DNA of 64,000 nt from CAVSCR01 sp963726575 (GTDB taxonomy: Bacteria > Actinomycetota > Actinomycetes > JAHEKZ01), in the NCBI GenBank assembly GCA_963726575.1, contig CAVSCR010000003.1, forward strand, positions 372,001 through 436,000, read 5' to 3'. Within the stretch, counting starts at the first letter, position 1. Each line of letters starts with the position of its first letter. The position numbers were made by a program, and so were the translations under genes. Of this stretch, positions 59,042 to 64,000 are shown piece after piece. The notes beneath the pieces were generated by a model. It did not search any database. It saw nothing but the letters and a program-made list of their open reading frames with translations, and was not told the DNA's origin.

Positions 59042-60097
59042 TCAGGCGCTGATCTCGGCCCGGCGGAAGGTGCGTCGATAAGCCTGCGGCGTGGTTCCGC
59101 GACGTCGGGTGAAGTGGTGACGCATGAGTCCTGCGGTTCCGAAGCCGGACAGGTAGGCGACCCGGTCGACCGGCTCGTCGGTGTCCTCGAGCAGACGCTC
59201 GGCCAGGTTCAGCCGCTGCTGGGTCAACCACACGTGCGGCGTGCTGCCGGTCTCGGCCCGGAACCGTCGTGCGAACGTGCGCGGCGACAGGTGTGCTCGC
59301 GCAGCGAGGTCGTCCACCGAGAGCTCCTCGTCGAGGTGCTCGACCATCCACGACAGCAACGGTTCCATCGTCTCGCAGTCCAGATGCGGCATGGGCGCCT
59401 CGACGTACTGCGCCTGACCACCGTCGCGATGCGGTGGGACGACCATCCGTCGGGCGATCGTGGTGACGACGGCGGCGCCGTAGCTCTGGCGCACCAGGTG
59501 AAGTGACGCGTCGATTCCAGCGGCGGTGCCGGCGCCGGTGATCACCGGACCGTCCTCGACGTACAACACGTCCGGCAAGACAGTGGCCGAGGGCACGCGC
59601 TGCGCCAGCTCCTCGGCATGCATCCAGTGGGTCGTGCAGCGACGTCCGTCGAGCAGGCCCGCGTCGGCGAGCACGAACGCGCCAGAACAGACGCTGAGCA
59701 CGCGCGCACCGCGGGCGATCGTCTCGCGCAGCACTTTCAGCACGGCCTCGGATGCCGGCGCGTCGTACGGGCTCGCCGGGACCACCACCAGGTCGGCCGT
59801 GGCCGCCCGGTCCAGCCCCTTGGCCACGACGACGTCGAACCCGAGCGACGTCGCGACCGCGCCGGGGTGCTCGGTCACGAGGTCGAACGCGATCCGGGGC
59901 ACCCCCATGTCGGTGCGGTCGGTCCCGAACACCTCGCAGACGACGCCGAGCTCGAACGGCGCGCACCCCGGCAAGACGATGACGGCGACGTCGGCCAGCG
60001 GCGGTCGTCCCGCCGCCTCGAAGCGGGAATCAACGGCGATCGGCTGCACTGTGTCAGCGTCCCACGGTCGTGGCAGGAAATCAATGAAAGGGGGCAT
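59042..60097 (-). CDS. GlxA-family transcriptional regulator (DJ-1/PfpI sensor plus AraC DNA-binding domain)
   Basis: 351 residues from ATG 60097; a longer start at 60154 would overlap the small plus-strand gene, and the first conserved residues (ADVAVIVLPGCAPFELG) lie well inside either way. The N-terminal DJ-1/PfpI-like domain has the elbow VLSVCSGAFVLADAGLLDG near residue 135. The C-terminal AraC unit has two helix-turn-helices: LSVDDLAARAHLSPRTFARRF and PVDRVAYLSGFGTAGLMRHH. Members often control amino-acid or amine catabolism genes. Its target is not identified; the divergent small membrane protein is the nearest candidate. Confidence 0.88.
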   Translation of the reverse strand: MPPFIDFLPRPWDADTVQPIAVDSRFEAAGRPPLADVAVIVLPGCAPFELGVVCEVFGTDRTDMGVPRIAFDLVTEHPGAVATSLGFDVVVAKGLDRAATADLVVVPASPYDAPASEAVLKVLRETIARGARVLSVCSGAFVLADAGLLDGRRCTTHWMHAEELAQRVPSATVLPDVLYVEDGPVITGAGTAAGIDASLHLVRQSYGAAVVTTIARRMVVPPHRDGGQAQYVEAPMPHLDCETMEPLLSWMVEHLDEELSVDDLAARAHLSPRTFARRFRAETGSTPHVWLTQQRLNLAERLLEDTDEPVDRVAYLSGFGTAGLMRHHFTRRRGTTPQAYRRTFRRAEISA

Positions 60098-60142
60098 CTC
60101 TGCCACTGGTGGCGGGAAAGCCACGCGCGCATAGTTACTGCC

Positions 60143-60310
60143 ATGAACGCACACGTGATGTCCCTCCTGTTCCTGCTCCTCCTCATCGTCAGCGCCATCG
60201 CCGTGATCGTGGCGACCGCCCGCGAGGTGCGGCGCGACCGCCGGCCCACCCCGGCGGCCTGGCCGGACTGGCGCGAAGAGACCCTCTGGCGCAACCTGCG
60301 GGTCAGCTGA
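60143..60310 (+). CDS. Small single-helix membrane protein, 55 aa
   Basis: ATG 60143 opens a short frame with one clear transmembrane helix (VMSLLFLLLLIVSAIAVIVA), a basic stop-transfer (REVRRDRRPTP) and a Trp-rich polar tail ending RNLRVS. Topology would place the tail in the cytoplasm. The upstream CATAGTTACT resembles a -10 close to the start, so the message may be leaderless. It lies 45 bases from the divergent GlxA-type regulator and overlaps the convergent thioesterase gene by eight bases. No family is known. Confidence 0.6.
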   Translation: MNAHVMSLLFLLLLIVSAIAVIVATAREVRRDRRPTPAAWPDWREETLWRNLRVS

Positions 60311-60725
60311 GCCCGTGCGGTCCCTCGGGGACCGGGTCGTGCTCGGCCAACCGCTGCTCGAAGCGCACGCGGTCGACCGCGACCCGGCTCACCTCGGCCC
60401 GGCCCACGAGCCGGTCGGTGTCATCTGCGGCCACACACTCAAAGCGCAGCAGCCGGCCGTCAACGTGGACCAGCTCCGCGGTGACGGTCAAGGTCTCCCC
60501 CACCGGCGTCGCCACGAGGTGCTCCAGGCTGATCCGTGTACCCACGCTGGTGCGGTCAGTGGCCAATCCGCCCTCGGCCAGCGCCGCCACGCACGCGGCT
60601 TCGAACAACGCAAGGAGCCGGGGCGTGGCCAGGGCCGCGACGTCGCCGCTGCCCACCGCGGATGCGGTGTCGTCGTCGGTGACGGTGTGGACGAGCCTCG
60701 CCTGTCGGCCGACCTCGAGACTCAT
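60303..60725 (-). CDS. Hotdog-fold thioesterase (fluoroacetyl-CoA thioesterase-like)
   Basis: 140 residues. The pattern of the FlK-like group is present: TASAVGSGDVAALATPRLLA, then EAACVAALAEG, SVGTRISLEHLVATPVGE with the likely catalytic Thr/Glu and His, and TAELVHVDGRLLRFE. Such enzymes hydrolyse small acyl-CoAs; fluoroacetate protection is only one known use. The ATG follows TAGCCT by six bases with no ribosome-binding site. Confidence 0.82.
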   Translation of the reverse strand: MSLEVGRQARLVHTVTDDDTASAVGSGDVAALATPRLLALFEAACVAALAEGGLATDRTSVGTRISLEHLVATPVGETLTVTAELVHVDGRLLRFECVAADDTDRLVGRAEVSRVAVDRVRFEQRLAEHDPVPEGPHGLS

Positions 60726-60731
60726 CGGGCC

Positions 60732-60737
60732 AGGCTA
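60732..60737 (-). promoter_or_regulatory. -10 box TAGCCT, leaderless promoter of the thioesterase gene
   Basis: Minus-strand TAGCCT, six bases (GGCCCG), then the ATG at 60725. Confidence 0.5.
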
Positions 60738-60756
60738 GCCCGGCCACCACACGAGC

Positions 60757-61860
<1,104 letters not shown>

Positions 61861-61914
61861 CTGGGTTGTCTCGGCTGGGCCCGAGGCGTTCTTTACCCGA
61901 TTGGCCGAGCCCGT

Positions 61915-62130
61915 TCAGGCCAGGTCGACGATGACGTCGCCCTCCTGCACCACGTCGCCCTCGCTGACCCCGACCGCTGCGACCGTGCCACCGAACTCGG
62001 CCAGCACCGGGATCTCCATCTTCATCGACTCCAAGATCACCACGGCGTCTCCTGGCCCCACCTGGTCACCGGCCGCGACGAGGACCTTCAAGACGTTGGC
62101 GACCATCTCGGCCCGCACCTGCTCGGCCAC
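61915..62130 (-). CDS. Biotin/lipoyl attachment mini-protein (TB7.3-like)
   Basis: 71 residues from GTG 62130, with AGGAG five bases upstream; a longer frame starts inside the next gene. It is a lone biotinyl domain: VRAEMVANVLKVLVAAGDQ, then VVILESMKMEIPVLAE with the biotinylation Lys in SMKM, and GVSEGDVVQEGDVIVDL. It closely follows the M. tuberculosis protein TB7.3 (Rv3221c), which in that genome also lies near whiB1. The carboxylase partner is not known. It is 16 bases after the HD-domain gene on the same strand. Confidence 0.9.
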   Translation of the reverse strand: MAEQVRAEMVANVLKVLVAAGDQVGPGDAVVILESMKMEIPVLAEFGGTVAAVGVSEGDVVQEGDVIVDLA

Positions 62131-62146
62131 GCCGCTCCTCTCGCGG

Positions 62147-63430
62147 TCAGGCGTTGCTGAACGTGGTTCGGCCGACAACCCGGGTGAGGCAATCCACGAT
62201 GGTCGGGTCGTAGTCGTAGGCCATGTTCAGGCGCAGCTGGTCCAGGGCGTCCAGCCGCCGCTCGGACTCGAGTGAACCACCTGCCAGGTCGTCGTAGGCG
62301 TTGACCACGCGAATGATCCGGCTGGCCAAGGGGATGCTGGCATCCACCGGCTCACCCGGACGTCGGTACGGCTCGGCCTGGCACGCCACGATGTCGGCGA
62401 CCCGGGTCAACGCGCCGGTCGCCCGGATCACCTCGGCGCCCCGCTCCGCGATGGCCCGCTGCTCCTCACCGGAGGCCATGGTGGTCGCGCCACCGGGGAT
62501 CGGGTCGGGCAGGCTCAGCTGGCCGATGTCGTGCATCAATGCGGCCTGCTCCAGGTCGAACAGGTCGCGCGAGGTCAGTCCGAGCTCGCGGCCGACGGCC
62601 TTGCCGAGCTCGCTCACCCGCCAGCTGTGACCCGTGTCGGTGTACCCGCCGACCTCGGTCACCCGCGAGAGGGCCTGGATGGTCTGCCGGTGGGTCTGCC
62701 GGATCACCGCGAAGCGGCGCAAGGAGAACTGTGCGATCACCAGCGGGATGGCGAACACCGGCAGCGCCCAGATCCCCATGACCGCCGACGCCAAGGCGAT
62801 CAGGATGCCGGTCGAGCCGATTGCCGTGCCGATGCCGAACAGGGCACCGACCTCGTCCCGCAAGGCCGTGAGGTAGGGCGAGCGGTCACGTGCGCTGCGG
62901 GTCCAGGCCGCGAGCATCGCGTCGAAGCCGGCAGCCGCGAGGACCACGACCACCATGACGATCGGGGGCAGGTAGTCCTGGGGCAGGTGGTCGGCCCCGT
63001 TCCACTGGTCGTACAACGGCCGGTATACCGCAGCCACCAGCGCGACCATGATCACCCGCCGCGCCAGAGCGTCGGGTTGGGTCGGCCTCCCGGCCGCGAC
63101 GTAGGGCAGCGAGCCGATCGACATCGCGATGGCGCTCACCACGACGACCTGCGCCGCGCCGTACTGCGTCGGCTGGTGCGCGAAGTCCCCGACCAACGCG
63201 TACGCGAGGGCTCCCGCCGAGGCCAGCGGCACGGCGAAGCCCCCGTCGGGCAGGTTCACCCTGGCCAGCTCGCCCAAGGCGATGAACACTCCGAAGGCCA
63301 GCGCCAGCTGTGGCTCGACCCAGACGCTGTGCATCTGTAGGCCGATCGCCACCAGCACGACCACGGTCGCTACGCCCGTGACGACCATCTCGGCCACCGT
63401 CAGGGGCCGGCTCATCCACCAGGACTTCAC
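62147..63430 (-). CDS. Membrane protein with a degenerate HD-GYP domain
   Basis: 427 residues from a GTG overlapping the upstream stop (GTGA). About seven hydrophobic helices fill residues 10-240, then a cytoplasmic HD domain. The HD pair is kept in LMHDIGQLSLPDP (near 292), with Gln for the usual Lys. The HHE and GYP signatures of c-di-GMP phosphodiesterases are lost: the equivalent region reads ACQAEPYRRPGEP. Catalysis of c-di-GMP is therefore doubtful, and it may be a sensor or an inactive partner of the canonical HD-GYP protein encoded directly upstream. Confidence 0.85.
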   Translation of the reverse strand: MKSWWMSRPLTVAEMVVTGVATVVVLVAIGLQMHSVWVEPQLALAFGVFIALGELARVNLPDGGFAVPLASAGALAYALVGDFAHQPTQYGAAQVVVVSAIAMSIGSLPYVAAGRPTQPDALARRVIMVALVAAVYRPLYDQWNGADHLPQDYLPPIVMVVVVLAAAGFDAMLAAWTRSARDRSPYLTALRDEVGALFGIGTAIGSTGILIALASAVMGIWALPVFAIPLVIAQFSLRRFAVIRQTHRQTIQALSRVTEVGGYTDTGHSWRVSELGKAVGRELGLTSRDLFDLEQAALMHDIGQLSLPDPIPGGATTMASGEEQRAIAERGAEVIRATGALTRVADIVACQAEPYRRPGEPVDASIPLASRIIRVVNAYDDLAGGSLESERRLDALDQLRLNMAYDYDPTIVDCLTRVVGRTTFSNA

Positions 63431-64000
63431 GACGCCCGCCCGCCTGACTCGTCGACGACTTGCGCTGCGGCCGCGTCCTCGAACCGTTGCTGGTTGATGG
63501 CCACCGACATCCCCACGGTGGGGTCGTCATGGTCGAGGACGAAGCCGGCGTCGTCGGCAGCCACCTCGATGGGCACCGCCACGTGGGTCCACGGCCGATG
63601 CTCCAGGGCCGAGACCAGGGCATCGACCATCTCGGAGTCGAACTGCGTGCCGCCGTGCCGGTTGAGCTCGACCAACGCCTCGTCGACCGTGCGGGCTCCT
63701 CGGTAGGAGCGCGTGGACGTCATCGAGTCGAACGCGTCGGCCACGGCGATGATCCGCGCGAACTCCGGGATCTGCTCGGCGCGCAGACCGTCGGGGTATC
63801 CCCGCCCGTCGAGCCGCTCGTGGTGGTGCAGGATCCCCTCGTAGGCCTCGCGCAGGAAGGCGATCTCGCGGATCAGCTCCTGCCCGATCCCGGGGTGGCG
63901 CTGCACCAGCGCGTACTCGCGGTCGGTCAACGGCCCGGTCTTCTGCAACACCCTTGTGGGGACGCCGAGCTTGCCGACGTCGTGCAGGATTCCCGCGTAG
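63427..64000 (-). CDS. HD-GYP domain protein, C-terminal part (5' end outside window)
   Basis: The frame is open to the window edge; about 190 C-terminal residues are seen. The phosphodiesterase signatures are intact: LHDVGKLGVPTRVLQKTGPL at the edge, HHHERLDGRGYPDGLRA and FARIIAVADAFDSMTSTRSY. These are typical of enzymes that degrade cyclic di-GMP. A C-terminal extension of about 60 residues (from HRPWTHVAVPIEV on) follows the HD-GYP core. The overlap with the next gene, a degenerate HD protein, suggests the two proteins work together. Confidence 0.9.
   Translation of the reverse strand, partial: YAGILHDVGKLGVPTRVLQKTGPLTDREYALVQRHPGIGQELIREIAFLREAYEGILHHHERLDGRGYPDGLRAEQIPEFARIIAVADAFDSMTSTRSYRGARTVDEALVELNRHGGTQFDSEMVDALVSALEHRPWTHVAVPIEVAADDAGFVLDHDDPTVGMSVAINQQRFEDAAAAQVVDESGGRAS

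Overview
This window is a single continuous stretch of high-GC actinobacterial chromosome. The evidence for that phylum is the WhiB1-type iron-sulphur regulator, the fused 2-oxoglutarate decarboxylase/dehydrogenase Kgd followed by a DUF6104 gene, nickel superoxide dismutase with its maturation protease, DUF3052, a TB7.3-like biotinylated mini-protein, an LLM oxidoreductase of the F420-dependent kind, frequent GTG starts and many 4-base (GTGA/ATGA) gene overlaps. The genus cannot be fixed from sequence alone. No rRNA, tRNA, insertion sequence, phage or CRISPR array was found. Genes are densely packed, and no stretch over 300 bases lacks a gene; the longest gap, 53071-53359, is the regulatory region of whiB1.

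Layout. 1-2383: end of an MrfA-like helicase and its partner nuclease MrfB (DNA repair). 2404-9925: aldo/keto reductase, Nudix hydrolase, an APH-like kinase, an unknown protein, an amidohydrolase, a homocysteine methyltransferase, an acyltransferase and a thioesterase. 9939-19501: secreted LamG-like protein, citrate synthase, two membrane proteins, an RNB-domain ribonuclease and acetoacetyl-CoA synthetase. 19594-23628: a minus-strand run of LLM oxidoreductase, CPBP protease, aldehyde dehydrogenase and phenylalanine hydroxylase. 23750-36289: a peptide-utilisation region. It holds an IclR regulator with two serine peptidases on one side and a complete five-gene oligopeptide ABC transporter on the other, ended by a DmpA-type aminopeptidase. 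36299-43127: deacetylase-family enzyme plus ABC-2 exporter, then kgd and DUF6104. 43222-49055: SDR, threonine aldolase and a 1304-residue secreted beta-propeller/PKD protein. 49068-51614: malic enzyme, SodX, NiSOD and a GNAT acetyltransferase. 51642-55771: membrane protein, lipid kinase, WhiB1, a TPP enzyme and a second GNAT. 55774-60725: a cyclase-like ATPase, an AraC/GlxA regulator, a tiny membrane protein and a thioesterase. 60757-64000: PilT, biotinyl mini-protein and two HD/HD-GYP proteins.

Central carbon flow is well represented: citrate synthase, Kgd, malic enzyme and acetoacetyl-CoA synthetase feed or run the TCA cycle. The peptide transporter, oligopeptidase B, CocE-type hydrolase, P1 peptidase, phenylalanine hydroxylase and threonine aldolase suggest growth on peptides and amino acids.

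The most unusual signals are not protein families. (1) A roughly 65-base repeat occurs twice in inverted orientation (43122-43188 and 51583-51647), each time at gene 3' ends; one copy supplies the stop codons of two convergent genes. (2) A rigid promoter signature, a TAGGCT-like -10 box exactly six bases before the start codon, recurs at seven genes and implies leaderless mRNAs; at 52125-52134 one palindrome serves two divergent genes. (3) The TPP enzyme after whiB1 has no ATG, GTG or TTG where its conserved N-terminus must begin, so a CTG start overlapping the whiB1 stop is likely.
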